The position numbers and the translations under genes are program-made. Positions 42,212-53,214 of a stretch of DNA of 64,000 nt are shown here, one piece after another; position 1 is the first letter of the stretch; every line of letters begins with the position of its first letter. Origin of the DNA: Desulfofustis limnaeus (lineage in GTDB: Bacteria > Desulfobacterota > Desulfobulbia > Desulfobulbales > Desulfocapsaceae). Where the stretch lies: contig NZ_AP025516.1 of assembly GCF_023169885.1 (NCBI RefSeq), forward strand, positions 2,614,501-2,678,500, given 5' to 3'. The notes beneath the pieces are model-generated. The model did no database searches and was not told the DNA's origin. It saw only the letters and a list, made by a program, of their open reading frames with translations.

Positions 42212-43634
42212 CAAGCTCCACGTGCTGCCGGAAGAAGGGGCGATACTCATCCCGGCGATGGCTGACGTAAAGGATGGTGCTGATCTGCCGCGCGGCGATC
42301 GTTTCCAAAAAATCAAGCAGACTGGCCCGGTAGCGATCATCCAGACCATGGGTCGGCTCGTCGAGCACCAGCAACTTGGGCAGTTTGATCAAGGCCCGGG
42401 CGATCAGGATCAGCCTCTGTTCGCCATATCCAAGCCGTCGGAACGGCATCTTCTCCCGGTCGCTCAAGCCGATCTCGGCCAGCCACGCGCGGGCCTGCCG
42501 CTGCTGCTGGTGCGTTGGTTTGCTATAGAGGCCGATGGAGTCGAAGAACCCGGAAACGATTACCTGCAGAGCGCTTCCCGGCAGATAATGTTCCCGGTGC
42601 AGGGCCGGGCTGACAATACCCATCTGCCGTTTCAACTGCCAGATTGATTCCCCACTGCCGCGGCGGATGCCGAACAGATATAATTCGTTGGTATAACAGT
42701 CGGGATGGTCGCCGCTGATCACTGCCAGCAGGGTCGATTTCCCGGCCCCGTTCGGCCCGGTGATCAAGGTATGCTGGCTGCGATCGACCTGAAAATCGAG
42801 ACCGGAAAAGATTTCCCGTTCACCGTAACGGGCATGGCCGGCAACCATCCTGACCAGTACCTCGGGAGCCGTCTCCGGCAACGCCTGCTCCCCGTTCAGC
42901 AGATGCTCCCAACTCCCCGCCGACTCGGCCTGATCCAAGGCGGCCAGCACTTCGTCTCGTGGGCCGGTGCGGACCATGGTCCCGGCATCGATGACCGCCA
43001 GGTGGTTACACCAGGGCGGAATATCGACCCGGTTGGCGAGGACCAACAGAAGGGTGAATCCCTGTTGCAGCAGCTCGGCCATGATCTGGTCGAAATCCTG
43101 ACAGGATTTGACATCAAGGCCATCATAGGGGTTTTCCACCACGAGGTACTGCGCCCCCCTGGTGATCGCCGAGAGCAGCAGCAGCTTGCGGCTCTCGCCG
43201 GAACTGAGCTGGCGGTAGCCCCGGTCCAGGACGTGACCCAAACGAAAGGTCCGTACCAGTTCGTCCGTTCGCGTCCCGGGTTGAAGAAAGGTGTGGGCCG
43301 GGGTTCCGGGGTCGACGCGATCCAGAAAATCGGACTCATCCCGCCGCACCTCTTCTTCGAACAATGCCTGCTGACCGCGAAAGCTGACAACGGCCAGCTG
43401 CTCCGGCAGGACCAGCCGCCCGGCCTGCAGCACTTCCTCCTCGCCGCTAAGCAGTGACACAAAGCGGTCAATCCCGGATCTGGTTCCGCCGAGTATGCAC
43501 CAGGCCTGGCCCTTTTCAGCACGGAAGGCCGCAATGGACAATTCTTCCACGACGACGTGCTGAATGTCGATACCATGGTCCGTGTCGATACGATCCTCGT
43601 CCTGCCGGCCGCTGTCTGATGTTTGCTGTTTCAT
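42207..43634 (-). CDS. ModF-like tandem ABC ATPase
   Basis: A 475-residue protein with two fused ABC ATPase domains and no membrane segment, like E. coli ModF (490 residues, unknown role in molybdate transport). ATG 43634 has AAGGGG upstream. Domain 2 is intact: Walker A GPNGAGKST, LSDREKMPFRRLGYGEQ with a signature GYGEQ, Walker B LLVLDEP. Domain 1 keeps signature LSSGE and Walker B-like YLVVENPYDGLD, but its Walker A reads GGTRSGID, without GK[ST]. No modABC genes flank it. Confidence 0.8.
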   Translation of the reverse strand: MKQQTSDSGRQDEDRIDTDHGIDIQHVVVEELSIAAFRAEKGQAWCILGGTRSGIDRFVSLLSGEEEVLQAGRLVLPEQLAVVSFRGQQALFEEEVRRDESDFLDRVDPGTPAHTFLQPGTRTDELVRTFRLGHVLDRGYRQLSSGESRKLLLLSAITRGAQYLVVENPYDGLDVKSCQDFDQIMAELLQQGFTLLLVLANRVDIPPWCNHLAVIDAGTMVRTGPRDEVLAALDQAESAGSWEHLLNGEQALPETAPEVLVRMVAGHARYGEREIFSGLDFQVDRSQHTLITGPNGAGKSTLLAVISGDHPDCYTNELYLFGIRRGSGESIWQLKRQMGIVSPALHREHYLPGSALQVIVSGFFDSIGLYSKPTHQQQRQARAWLAEIGLSDREKMPFRRLGYGEQRLILIARALIKLPKLLVLDEPTHGLDDRYRASLLDFLETIAARQISTILYVSHRRDEYRPFFRQHVELG

Positions 43635-43728
43635 GGCCCCTTGCTTTACCACGTTGTCCAGGCAAACACAACTGAGCCGCGCCAACGATACGTACTTTTC
43701 GCCAACCGGAAGCAAAGCGCCGACACCG

Positions 43729-43766
43729 TCGGTGGTGGCGGGGAGGGGCCGTATCGCCACCACCGA
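43729..43766. promoter_or_regulatory. 12-bp inverted repeat upstream of the carA promoter
   Basis: TCGGTGGTGGCG (43729-43740) and CGCCACCACCGA (43755-43766) are perfect complements with a 14-bp spacer, ending 6 bp before the carA -35 box. It could be an operator for a dimeric regulator or a terminator for the divergent ModF-like upstream region. Confidence 0.5.
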
Positions 43767-43772
43767 TTACTC

Positions 43773-43801
43773 TTGACGACAAGCGCTTTTCCGAGTTATA
43801 T
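43773..43801 (+). promoter_or_regulatory. sigma-70-type promoter of carAB
   Basis: TTGACG (43773-43778), 17-bp spacer, TTATAT (43796-43801). The leader to carA would be about 135 nt; I see no obvious attenuator or PyrR-like element in it. Confidence 0.65.
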
Positions 43802-43942
43802 GTTGGCGTTTTATCTTTACTAAACGGCTCTGCAGACGCCGCTGTGCCACCCGCTCCAGTGAGCCGCCGACCGTTTTCCCCTCGACAGCAACTGCAACAA
43901 TACTGATGTGGTCCCGGACCACCCGTGCAGAAGGAAGTTCCT

Positions 43943-45076
43943 ATGAAAGCAGTCATCGCCCTTGAAGACGGAACCGTCTTCACAGGGCAGTCGTTTACCG
44001 GCCGCGGCGAGGCAGTCGGCGAGATCGTCTTTAACACCTCCATGAGCGGCTATCAGGAGGTCTTGACCGATCCCTCCTACACCGGTCAACTGGTGGTCAT
44101 GACCTACCCGCTGATCGGCACGTACGGCATTAACCCGGAAGACATGGAATCGGCCGCCGTTCACCCGAAAGCCTTTCTGGTCAAAGAGTACCAGCGTCTG
44201 CCGAGCAATTTCCGCTCCCGGCAGAGTCTGGCCGAATTCCTCCAGGCCCATGGTGTGCTCGGCGTCGAAGGGTTCGACACCAGGGCGCTGGTCCGCCACA
44301 TCCGCACTAAAGGAGCGATGAAGGGCATCGTCTCCACCGAGGAGTTGGATGCGGTGAAACTGGTTGAGAAAGCGAAAAACTGGCCTGGCCTGATCGGCCA
44401 GGACATGGTCCGACTGGTCAGTTGCAGTACCCCATACGGCTGGGCCGACAACCATCCGGTACCCGGCAGCAGTTTCAGCACGACCGCAGGTTCTGCCGAC
44501 GGGCTGAAGGTGGTCCTTTTCGATTTCGGTATCAAATACAACCAGATCCGCATCCTGGCCGATAAAGGTTGCCGGGTCCTGGTGGTACCGGCCACCACCG
44601 ACGCCGCCACGATCATGGCCATGGAGCCGGACGGCATCTTCCTGTCCAACGGCCCCGGTGACCCGGCCGGCGTCGAGGGCGTGGTCTCGACCCTGCGCCA
44701 GCTCCTCGGCCGCCTGCCGATTTTCGGTATCTGCCTGGGGCACCAGATGCTCGGCCTGGCTTATGGCGGGTCCACCTACAAGCTCAAATTCGGCCATCGC
44801 GGCGGCAACCAGCCGGTCAAGAACCTGCTCAGCGGCAGGGTGGAAATAACGTCCCAGAACCACGGCTTCTGCGTCGACATGTCGACGCTTGATCCGGACG
44901 AGGTAGAACTGACTCATGTCAACCTCAACGACAACAGTTGCGAAGGGATGCGCCACAAGCGCTGGCCAGCCTTCTCGGTACAATATCACCCGGAACACGC
45001 GCCCGGCCCCCACGATTCGCTCTACCTGTTCGATCGCTTCATCGACATGATGCAGGAGCACCGCCGGTCCACCTGA
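43943..45076 (+). CDS. carA: carbamoyl-phosphate synthase small (glutaminase) subunit
   Basis: Hydrolyses glutamine and channels ammonia to CarB for carbamoyl phosphate, feeding arginine and pyrimidine synthesis. ATG 43943 follows AGAAGGAAG, giving 377 residues. The N-terminal CPSase domain ([30 protein letters not shown]) precedes a class I glutaminase with nucleophile Cys in [13 protein letters not shown] and [13 protein letters not shown] holding the His-Glu pair. Confidence 0.97.
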   Translation: MKAVIALEDGTVFTGQSFTGRGEAVGEIVFNTSMSGYQEVLTDPSYTGQLVVMTYPLIGTYGINPEDMESAAVHPKAFLVKEYQRLPSNFRSRQSLAEFLQAHGVLGVEGFDTRALVRHIRTKGAMKGIVSTEELDAVKLVEKAKNWPGLIGQDMVRLVSCSTPYGWADNHPVPGSSFSTTAGSADGLKVVLFDFGIKYNQIRILADKGCRVLVVPATTDAATIMAMEPDGIFLSNGPGDPAGVEGVVSTLRQLLGRLPIFGICLGHQMLGLAYGGSTYKLKFGHRGGNQPVKNLLSGRVEITSQNHGFCVDMSTLDPDEVELTHVNLNDNSCEGMRHKRWPAFSVQYHPEHAPGPHDSLYLFDRFIDMMQEHRRST

Positions 45077-45137
45077 GCCAGGAGCGAAACCGACCGGTTC
45101 CGCCAGACTTCCCTTTTCAATCCGTGTTACACCTACC

Positions 45138-48100
45138 ATGCCCAAACGAACAGACATCAAGAAGATCCTGATCATCGGCTCCGGCCCCATCATTATCAGC
45201 CAGGCCTGCGAGTTCGACTACTCCGGCACGCAGGCGGTCAAGGCCCTGAAAGAGGAAGGCTACGAGGTGGTGTTGATCAACTCCAACCCGGCCACTATCA
45301 TGACCGACCCCGGTATTGCCGACGCCACCTACATCGAACCCATCACTCCGGAGATGGTGGCCAAGGTTATCGAACGGGAGCGCCCCGACGCCCTGTTGCC
45401 GACGCTCGGTGGCCAGACTGCCCTAAACACGGCCATCAAGGTAGCCGAGCTGGGGATCCTGGAGAAGTTCCAGGTGGAGATGCTCGCTGCCGACATCTCG
45501 GTTATCCGTAAGGCCGAAGGACGCGAGGAATTCCGTGCCGCCATGCGGGCCATCGGCCTCAAGGTTCCGGAGTCGGTCATCGTTCATACCCTCGACGAGG
45601 CGATGCGGGCCGGCGAGGAAATCGGCTTCCCGCTGATCGTCAGACCGAGTTTCACCCTCGGCGGCACTGGCGGCGGCGTCGCCTATAACCGCCAGGAACT
45701 CGAGGCCTTGTGCAAACAAGGTCTGGACCTGTCCATGACCAGCGAGCTGATGCTCGAGAGAAGCCTGCTCGGCTGGAAGGAATTTGAGCTGGAGGTGATG
45801 CGCGACCGCAACGACAACGTGGTCATCATCTGTTCCATCGAGAACATGGATCCGATGGGCGTCCATACCGGCGACTCGATCACCGTCGCCCCGATCCAGA
45901 CGCTGACCGATCGTGAATACCAGGAGATGCGTGACGCCGCCATTGCCATTATCCGCGAGATCGGCGTGGAGACCGGCGGCTCCAACGTCCAGTTTGCCGT
46001 CAACCCGCTGGACGGCGAGATGATGGTCATCGAGATGAACCCCCGCGTATCGCGCAGCTCGGCGCTGGCCTCCAAGGCCACCGGGTTCCCCATCGCCAAG
46101 ATCGCCGCCAAGCTCGCGGTCGGCTACACCCTGGACGAAATCCGCAACGACATCACTCGGGAGACCTATGCCTCTTTTGAGCCGACCATCGACTACTGTG
46201 TGGTCAAGATCCCACGCTGGACGTTTGAAAAGTTTCCCGATGCCGTCGACTACCTGACCACATCCATGAAATCGGTCGGCGAGACCATGGCCATCGGCCG
46301 AACCTTCAAGGAGGCTTTCCAGAAGGGCATACGCTCCTTGGAAACCGGACGTTTCGGTTTTGGCGGCGACGGCAGGGAGGTATTGAGCCACCTGGATGAC
46401 GAGGACTTGAAAAGCGGCCTCCTGACCCCCAGTTCCAAGCGGGTCTCCCATATTTATGAAGCTTTGAAGCGATCCATGCCGACCACCAGGATCTCCGCCC
46501 TGACCGGCATCGATCCCTGGTTTATCGACAACCTCAGACAGATCGTCGAGACCGAAAAGTCAATCACGGAGCGCGGATTCCGCGGGCTTGACCGGGATTT
46601 TCTGCAGGTCTGCAAGCAGCAGGGTTTTTCCGACCGGCAACTGGCCTTTCTCACCCAGACCGCCGAAGACGACATCCGTGGGTTGCGCCATCGACTGGGA
46701 GCCCTGCCGGTTTACAAGTTGGTGGACACCTGCGGCGCCGAGTTCGAATCCTACACGCCTTACTACTACTCCACTTACGAGCAGGAAAACGAAGCGTCTC
46801 GTACCCCGCGCCAGAAGATCATGATCCTCGGCGGCGGGCCGAACCGGATCGGTCAGGGCATCGAATTCGATTACTGCTGTGTCCATGCTTCGTTTGCGCT
46901 GCGCGAGATGGGGGTGGAATCGATCATGGTCAACTCCAATCCGGAAACCGTCTCCACCGACTATGACACGTCCGACAAGCTCTACTTCGAACCGCTCACC
47001 CGGGAGGACGTACTCAACATCATCGAACGGGAACAACCGGACGGCATCATCGTCCAATTCGGTGGCCAGACCCCGCTCAACTTGGCGGTTTCCCTGGAGA
47101 CGGCAGGAGTCAAAATCATTGGCACCCCGCCCGACGCCATCGACCGGGCCGAAGACCGCGAACGGTTCCAGCAGCTGCTGCGCAAGCTCGGCCTGCGGCA
47201 ACCGAAAAACGATACCGTCCAGACCCTTGAAGAGGCGTTGCGCGCCGCCGCTGACATCGGTTATCCGGTCGTTGTCCGTCCATCCTACGTGCTCGGCGGC
47301 CGGGCCATGCGTATCGTCTACAACGACGACGGCATCCGCGAGTTCATGCGCACCATCGGTGAAATTGCCCCGGATCACCCGATCCTGATCGACCACTTTC
47401 TCGAAGATGCGGTCGAAGTCGATGTGGATGCCATCAGCGACGGCCAGCAGACGGTCATCGGCGGCATCATGGAGCATATCGAGGAAGCCGGGATCCACTC
47501 CGGTGACTCGGCCTGCGTTCTGCCCCCCCATACCCTGCTCGAGTCGATGGTGCTAGAGATCATGGCGGCCACCAAAGCCATGGCCGCCGAGCTCGGCGTC
47601 GTCGGCCTGATGAACGTGCAGTTTGCCGTCAAGGACAACACCCTCTATGTGCTCGAGGTCAATCCGCGCGCCTCGAGAACCGTGCCCTTCGTCAGCAAGG
47701 CGACCGGCGTGCCGCTGGCCAAGCTGGCAACCAAGGTCATGCTCGGCAAGACCCTGGCCGAACTCGGTCTCAGCGCAGAGGTACGAATCCACCACTGGGC
47801 GGTCAAGGAAGCGGTCTTTCCCTTCGATCGTTTCGCTGGTGTCGACTCCCTGCTCGGTCCGGAGATGAAATCCACCGGAGAAGTGATGGGCATCGACGAC
47901 GATCTCGGCATGGCTCTGGGCAAGGCGCAGTTGGCGGCCGGCTCATCACTGCCCACCGCCGGCAATGTCTTCATCTCGGTCCGTGACGACGACAAGCCGG
48001 CCGTTGTGTCCATCGCCAGGATCTTGGTCGAACTCGGTTTCTTGATTTACGCCAGCGACGGCACCGCTCTTTTTCTGCAGGAAAGCAGGATCGACTGCCA

Positions 48101-48350
48101 ACGGATCAACAAGATATCCCAGGGCCGGCCGCATATCCTCGACAAGGTCCAGGATCACGATATTGCCTGGATCGTCAATACCTCTCTGGGACGGAGAACC
48201 ACCGAGGACAGCTACCGGATTCGCCGGGCTGCCATCGACCTCCACATTCCGTATACCACCACCATCAGCGGTGCCGCTGCCTTCGTCAAGGCACTCAAAG
48301 AGATGAGGAACAAGCCGGTGGCGGTAAAACCTGTACAAAAGTTTGCCTGA
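45138..48350 (+). CDS. carB: carbamoyl-phosphate synthase large subunit
   Basis: A full-length 1070-residue enzyme with the two homologous ATP-grasp halves ([17 protein letters not shown] at about 12 and [16 protein letters not shown] at about 565), each phosphorylating an intermediate. [12 protein letters not shown]-type loops follow and a C-terminal MGS-like allosteric domain occupies about 935-1070 ([14 protein letters not shown]). It follows carA by 61 bp under the same promoter. Supplies both arginine and pyrimidine routes; pyrKD lie at 14 kb. Confidence 0.97.
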   Translation: MPKRTDIKKILIIGSGPIIISQACEFDYSGTQAVKALKEEGYEVVLINSNPATIMTDPGIADATYIEPITPEMVAKVIERERPDALLPTLGGQTALNTAIKVAELGILEKFQVEMLAADISVIRKAEGREEFRAAMRAIGLKVPESVIVHTLDEAMRAGEEIGFPLIVRPSFTLGGTGGGVAYNRQELEALCKQGLDLSMTSELMLERSLLGWKEFELEVMRDRNDNVVIICSIENMDPMGVHTGDSITVAPIQTLTDREYQEMRDAAIAIIREIGVETGGSNVQFAVNPLDGEMMVIEMNPRVSRSSALASKATGFPIAKIAAKLAVGYTLDEIRNDITRETYASFEPTIDYCVVKIPRWTFEKFPDAVDYLTTSMKSVGETMAIGRTFKEAFQKGIRSLETGRFGFGGDGREVLSHLDDEDLKSGLLTPSSKRVSHIYEALKRSMPTTRISALTGIDPWFIDNLRQIVETEKSITERGFRGLDRDFLQVCKQQGFSDRQLAFLTQTAEDDIRGLRHRLGALPVYKLVDTCGAEFESYTPYYYSTYEQENEASRTPRQKIMILGGGPNRIGQGIEFDYCCVHASFALREMGVESIMVNSNPETVSTDYDTSDKLYFEPLTREDVLNIIEREQPDGIIVQFGGQTPLNLAVSLETAGVKIIGTPPDAIDRAEDRERFQQLLRKLGLRQPKNDTVQTLEEALRAAADIGYPVVVRPSYVLGGRAMRIVYNDDGIREFMRTIGEIAPDHPILIDHFLEDAVEVDVDAISDGQQTVIGGIMEHIEEAGIHSGDSACVLPPHTLLESMVLEIMAATKAMAAELGVVGLMNVQFAVKDNTLYVLEVNPRASRTVPFVSKATGVPLAKLATKVMLGKTLAELGLSAEVRIHHWAVKEAVFPFDRFAGVDSLLGPEMKSTGEVMGIDDDLGMALGKAQLAAGSSLPTAGNVFISVRDDDKPAVVSIARILVELGFLIYASDGTALFLQESRIDCQRINKISQGRPHILDKVQDHDIAWIVNTSLGRRTTEDSYRIRRAAIDLHIPYTTTISGAAAFVKALKEMRNKPVAVKPVQKFA

Positions 48351-48492
48351 TGACTAGAATAACGGGTGGCGCAGCCTCGACTTTACCCGCAGATGTTTTA
48401 ATGTAGGGGCAGCCATAACCATCGTTTCGACGACCACTAACACTTTTTGAGCGGCGCACTGCAGTTTCTGGTGACGGCGCCGGGAGGTATTT

Positions 48493-50442
48493 TTGAATAC
48501 GTTTTACAAGAACTTGAGCATGTGGCTGGTAATCGGCCTGACCATGATCCTGCTCTTCAACCTGTTCAACAAGCCGCAGGGCAACGTGTCATCGCTCTCC
48601 TATACCGAATTCGTCTCACGCATCGAGAACAAATCCATCAATCGCGTACGAATCGACGGCGACACCATTTCCGGAACCTTGCAGGACGGCAAACCCTTTC
48701 GCACCGTCTATCCGCCCAATGACGATCAGCTGATCCCGATGCTGCGCGACGCCGGAGTGGATATCAGCGTCAAGGAGTCGCAGAAGGAAAACTGGATCAT
48801 GACCATCTTCGTCTCCTGGTTCCCGATGCTCCTGTTGATCGGGGTCTGGATCTTTTTCATGCGCCAGATGCAGGGGGGCGGCAAAGGCGGGGCCTTGTCC
48901 TTCGGTAAGACCCGCGCCCGGCTCATGGAACAGGGGACCAACAAGGTCACCTTCGCCGATGTGGCCGGCATAGACGAAGCCAAGGAAGAACTGGAGGAGA
49001 TCATCGACTTTCTTCGGGACCCGCACAAATTCACGGCCCTGGGCGGCCGTATCCCGAAAGGGGTCCTGCTGGCCGGCCCTCCGGGCACCGGTAAGACGCT
49101 GCTGGCCCGAGCCATCGCCGGCGAGGCCGATGTGCCGTTCTTCTCCATATCCGGCTCCGATTTCGTCGAGATGTTCGTCGGTGTCGGCGCCTCCCGGGTC
49201 CGCGACCTCTTCATCCAGGGCAAGAAACATGCACCCTGCATCATCTTCATCGACGAGATCGATGCCGTCGGTCGTCATCGCGGCGCCGGTCTGGGCGGCG
49301 GCCACGATGAACGCGAACAGACCCTGAACCAGTTGCTGGTGGAGATGGACGGCTTCGAGTCCAACGAAGGGGTCATCATCGTGGCCGCCACCAACCGTCC
49401 GGACGTGCTCGATCCAGCTCTGTTGCGTCCCGGCCGTTTCGACCGGCAGGTGGTGGTGCCGATCCCCGACGTGGGAGGGCGGCAGAAGATCCTCGAGATC
49501 TACGGCAAGAAGACGAAGATGGCGGCCAACGTGGACTATGAGATCCTGGCTCGCGGTACTCCCGGCTTTTCCGGAGCCGATCTGGAAAACCTGGTCAATG
49601 AGGCGGCGTTGATGGCCGCTCGCCAGGGGGCTAAAGAGATCACCCTGGAACTGCTCGAGAAAGCCAAGGACAAGATCATGATGGGTGCCGAGCGGCGGTC
49701 CATGATCATTACCGAAAAGGAAAAGGAAGTGACCGCCTATCACGAAGCCGGTCACGCTCTGGTCGCTTACCTGCTGCCCAACACCGATCCTATTCACAAG
49801 GTCACCATCATCCCGCGCGGACGGGCGCTCGGACTGACCATGCAACTGCCGATGGAGGAGAAGTACACCCACTCCAAGGCCTTCCTGAAGAACTCCATCT
49901 GCATTCTTTTTGGCGGCCGTATCGCCGAAAGGATAGTGTTCAATGAAATAACCACCGGGGCCGGCAACGACTTGGAACGAGCCACCGAGCTGGCCCGCAA
50001 GATGGTCTGCGAGTGGGGCATGAGCGATGAACTCGGACCACTCACTTACGGCAAGAAGGAAGAGCAGATCTTCCTTGGCAGAGAGATCGCCAAACATCGT
50101 GATTTCAGTGAAGAGACAGCCAGGCAGATCGATATGGCGGTGAAAGATATCATCATTGAGGCCAGCGACAAAGTCACCGGGCTCCTGGATAGTCATCGCG
50201 ATGTGCTGGATCGGATGGCCAGTGAACTGCTGGAAAAAGAGACCATCGTGCTCGAAGATATCAAACGGATTCTCGCCGAACTGCGGCCGGAGGAACACGG
50301 CACGGCCACCGACCGGCAAGAGCCAAAGACTGAGCAAGGCCAAGACGCACCGGTCGACGACGAGGAGATGCCGACCGAGGCGGCGGCCATCGACCCACAG
50401 AATCCCAGCGAGAACAGGCAGGAACCGGGTCTGACTCCATGA
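48493..50442 (+). CDS. ftsH: ATP-dependent zinc metalloprotease FtsH
   Basis: A 649-residue membrane-anchored AAA+ protease degrading misfolded membrane proteins and regulators such as LpxC. The TTG start at 48493 is chosen because GGGAGG stands 5-10 bp upstream and it matches the family start ([16 protein letters not shown]...). Two membrane helices (10-30 and about 100-120), Walker [12 protein letters not shown] (about 200), Walker B IIFIDEID, and the zinc site HEAGH (about 420) are present. The C-terminal 45 residues are acidic/proline-rich. Its stop overlaps the folP start. Confidence 0.97.
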   Translation: MNTFYKNLSMWLVIGLTMILLFNLFNKPQGNVSSLSYTEFVSRIENKSINRVRIDGDTISGTLQDGKPFRTVYPPNDDQLIPMLRDAGVDISVKESQKENWIMTIFVSWFPMLLLIGVWIFFMRQMQGGGKGGALSFGKTRARLMEQGTNKVTFADVAGIDEAKEELEEIIDFLRDPHKFTALGGRIPKGVLLAGPPGTGKTLLARAIAGEADVPFFSISGSDFVEMFVGVGASRVRDLFIQGKKHAPCIIFIDEIDAVGRHRGAGLGGGHDEREQTLNQLLVEMDGFESNEGVIIVAATNRPDVLDPALLRPGRFDRQVVVPIPDVGGRQKILEIYGKKTKMAANVDYEILARGTPGFSGADLENLVNEAALMAARQGAKEITLELLEKAKDKIMMGAERRSMIITEKEKEVTAYHEAGHALVAYLLPNTDPIHKVTIIPRGRALGLTMQLPMEEKYTHSKAFLKNSICILFGGRIAERIVFNEITTGAGNDLERATELARKMVCEWGMSDELGPLTYGKKEEQIFLGREIAKHRDFSEETARQIDMAVKDIIIEASDKVTGLLDSHRDVLDRMASELLEKETIVLEDIKRILAELRPEEHGTATDRQEPKTEQGQDAPVDDEEMPTEAAAIDPQNPSENRQEPGLTP

Positions 50443-51248
50443 CCTCGCCGTCCCCCATCGAGATCATGGGGATTGTCAATGTCACCCCCGATTCATTCTC
50501 CGACGGCGGCTCCTTTTACGATCTGGAAGCCGCCGTTGCGCAGGTTCGTTGGCTGATCGCCTCCGGCGCCGACAGTATCGACATCGGTGGCGAATCGACT
50601 CGCCCCTTTGCCGAAGGGGTGAGTCTCGATGAAGAACTGCGACGCACCATCGAACTGATCCGTCAGGTCCGAACCTTTTCCTCCATCCCGATTTCCATCG
50701 ATACCCGTAAGGCCGAGGTTGCCCGCCAAGCATTGGCGGCCGGGGCCTCCATCATCAACGACATCACGGCCCTGCAGGGCGACCCGGAGATGATCGAGGT
50801 GGCGCGAGCCAGCGGGGCACGAGTGGTAATCATGCACATGCAGGGAACGCCGGAAACCATGCAGGTGGATCCCCGCTACGACGATGTGGTCGAGGAGATC
50901 TATTCCTTTTTCGCCCAACGGCTTGAAGAACTTGAAGCGGCCGGCATCGACCAGGAGCGGATCATCATCGATCCGGGTATCGGTTTTGGGAAACGATTAG
51001 CGCACAACCTGTCTCTGATCAAACAGCTGAATCGTTTCACCCGGTTGGGGCGCCCGATCCTGCTTGGTCACTCGCGCAAACGATTCCTCGGGGAATTGAC
51101 CGGACAGGCGGCTCCCGACCGTGATCTGGCCACTGCCGTGATTTCCGCCCTGAGCGTGGGAAAAGGGGTGTCCATTCTAAGGGTGCATGATGTGGCCGCC
51201 ACCAGGCAGGCGGTTGCCATCGCCGAAGCTGTGATTGCGGCAACCTGA
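50439..51248 (+). CDS. folP: dihydropteroate synthase
   Basis: Joins p-aminobenzoate to dihydropterin-PP in folate synthesis. The 269-residue TIM barrel has GIVNVTPDSFSDGG (10-23), IDIGGESTRP and GVSILRVHD with the family lysine-containing C-terminal GHSRKRFLG block. ATG 50439 overlaps the ftsH stop (ATGA), the order ftsH-folP known from many bacteria. Confidence 0.97.
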   Translation: MTSPSPIEIMGIVNVTPDSFSDGGSFYDLEAAVAQVRWLIASGADSIDIGGESTRPFAEGVSLDEELRRTIELIRQVRTFSSIPISIDTRKAEVARQALAAGASIINDITALQGDPEMIEVARASGARVVIMHMQGTPETMQVDPRYDDVVEEIYSFFAQRLEELEAAGIDQERIIIDPGIGFGKRLAHNLSLIKQLNRFTRLGRPILLGHSRKRFLGELTGQAAPDRDLATAVISALSVGKGVSILRVHDVAATRQAVAIAEAVIAAT

Positions 51249-51260
51249 GCGGCCGAACTG

Positions 51261-51755
51261 CTACCGGCCGGGCGTCAAGCTGACGATAAACCCGCGCAGG
51301 TCATGGAACCGATAGCGATACGGGCTCTCCATGGTGCCAACGGTAATGATGTCGCCATCGTTCAGGGAACGTGTGCCGCCCTGATCCTCCCCGCCAATCG
51401 GTTCATCATTGATTTTCGTGCCGCAGGCACTCCCCCGATCAACCAGGACAAAAGAGGAGCCAACCACATCGATCAGCAGGTGCTCCCGCGAGATATTAAG
51501 TAATTGACCATGGTCGACCAGGTAGAGATCATTGTTCGGTTCTCGATCGTCCATCTTGGGCCGTTCGATCCGTTCAAGTCTTCCATTGACCTTTTTAACC
51601 CGCGACTCTCTACCGACCCGAAACGGGACCTGCCTGACAGCGACCAATCCCTGCAGCAACTGTGGTTGCGGTACCGCATCCGCTGCCTCGGCAGTCAGCG
51701 TTTCCAAGGCGGCAATGGGTATGAAACGTTCGATAATCTGTTCTTTCCTGTTCAT
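51261..51755 (-). CDS. FHA-domain protein
   Basis: A 164-residue soluble protein with an FHA (phosphothreonine-recognition) domain. The core blocks are VGRESRVKKVN, ISREHLLID (about 95) and DRGSACGTKINDEPI. The N-terminal 30 residues are a helical lead with no other domain. GGAG precedes the ATG. FHA modules read Ser/Thr kinase signals; no kinase gene is adjacent, and it converges on folP with a small hairpin between. Confidence 0.85.
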   Translation of the reverse strand: MNRKEQIIERFIPIAALETLTAEAADAVPQPQLLQGLVAVRQVPFRVGRESRVKKVNGRLERIERPKMDDREPNNDLYLVDHGQLLNISREHLLIDVVGSSFVLVDRGSACGTKINDEPIGGEDQGGTRSLNDGDIITVGTMESPYRYRFHDLRGFIVSLTPGR

Positions 51756-52220
51756 CTGACTCCGCTTCGACAGACCGATAAACGGTCGACGCGCTCATCT
51801 GACACGGCCTCGACATCGCCCCCATGATAGCTGGTATGGCGGCGAAAAATCAAACGCTTTCTCCAAACAACAGAGAAGTCTCGAACCGCAAAGCGGCAAC
51901 AAGCGACACAACTTGGGAATAAAACCGAACGGGGGGAAAAAGAGAGATCAGCACAGACGGGGTCTCAGCATGATGCGTGACGGAGCAGGTGGAGAGAGGG
52001 AGTGAAAGAAGAGAAGAAGCGCCCCGTTTCGGCATCATGCAAAGACCCTGCTGTGATTTTATAATAATCATTCTTTTGTCCGGTGCACGTTTTCGCGCAA
52101 CAAATAGTCATTTTTTGCTGCGCCTCGGCACCAACAACCCGGTGAGCGGTGTGACGACAAAACCAACCGGCCGGAGATTTTACCCCGACCGTCTACGAAG
52201 GAACGTAGCCAACGGCTGCA
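51756..52220. other. non-coding stretch with inverted repeat and purine-rich tract
   Basis: No gene I can support. Two 9-bp arms GCATGATGC (51968-51976) and GCATCATGC (52031-52039) are perfect complements about 54 bp apart. The interval between them contains an almost pure purine run of about 38 bases. An AT-rich box near 52058-52067 might be a promoter. A minus-strand reading of 73 codons here looks like chance. Confidence 0.4.
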
Positions 52221-53159
52221 TCATCGTGACAGGCGGGCTTTTTTGAGCCGTACGCGGTTGAGCAGGCTTTCGCCGAGAAAAACCAGGAGCGCGCCCCAAA
52301 CCATAAAAAAGCCCACCGCCCGGCTCCAGGGAAAATCTTCTTGATAGATAAAGACACCGATGAGCAGGTTCAGGGTCGGTGCCAGGTACTGCAAGATACC
52401 GAGCAAAGAAAGTCGGATTGAATGAGCAGCGTATGCGAAAAGCAGCAATGGTACCGTGGTTATCACCCCGGTCGCCGCCAACAATGCGGCACGCTGCCAG
52501 CCGCCGCTGAAAAAGACGCCGGTTCCCGACAATTCGTTATAAAAAACCAGCACCCCGGCGGGGATCAGGAAGACCAGCGTCTCCACAAACAGCCCTTCCA
52601 GCGGTGCCACCCTGGTGGTCTTATGCAGTAATCCGTAGACGGCGAAAGTCATGGCCAAGGTCAGAGCGATCCAAGGGAAACGACCATAGACCACAGTCAA
52701 ATAAACAACACCGCAGACGGCCAGGGCCAGGGCCCCAATCTGCCCCAACCGTAACCGCTCCCGCAAAACGAGGACGGCCAGGACAACCGTCACCAGGGGA
52801 TTGATGTAATACCCGAGACTGGCCTCGACGATATGGCCGCTGTTGACCGCCCAGATATAAATAAACCAGTTTACCCCGAGAAGCATGCCGCTGAAGGTCG
52901 AACCGGCAACGACACGACGGTCTGCAAAGAGTGCGCGAAGCCCGGTCAGTTTGCCCAGCAGGAGCAGAAGCAGCACCGTGACAAGCAGCGACCAGAACAT
53001 CCGATGAGCGAGGATGTATAAAGAATCGACCTGATCGAGCAGCTTCCAGTAAACCGGCAGTACCCCCCAGATGAGATACGAGCCCCCCGCCGCCAGTATG
53101 CCGCGCCCGGAACTGACCGTGTCATCCCGGCTCGTCATGTTCGTCGCCAGACCAGGCAT
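52221..53159 (-). CDS. rarD: RarD/EamA-family transporter
   Basis: A 312-residue membrane protein of the drug/metabolite transporter superfamily with about ten helices in two EamA halves. The block YLIWGVLPVYWKLL and SGHIVEASLGYYINPL are characteristic of RarD, named for chloramphenicol sensitivity in E. coli; the natural substrate is not known. Its start is ATG 53159 or ATG 53138; neither has a good ribosome site. Confidence 0.88.
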   Translation of the reverse strand: MPGLATNMTSRDDTVSSGRGILAAGGSYLIWGVLPVYWKLLDQVDSLYILAHRMFWSLLVTVLLLLLLGKLTGLRALFADRRVVAGSTFSGMLLGVNWFIYIWAVNSGHIVEASLGYYINPLVTVVLAVLVLRERLRLGQIGALALAVCGVVYLTVVYGRFPWIALTLAMTFAVYGLLHKTTRVAPLEGLFVETLVFLIPAGVLVFYNELSGTGVFFSGGWQRAALLAATGVITTVPLLLFAYAAHSIRLSLLGILQYLAPTLNLLIGVFIYQEDFPWSRAVGFFMVWGALLVFLGESLLNRVRLKKARLSR

Positions 53160-53214
53160 CCATGCCAGTGCATGGCAACCGCGGAGCCTCTCCGCATGGT
53201 ATCAGCGTTGATCA

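Noticed and set aside
51850-52071. 73-codon minus-strand ORF between FHA and rarD genes
   Set aside because: No ribosome site or family; composition looks like chance.
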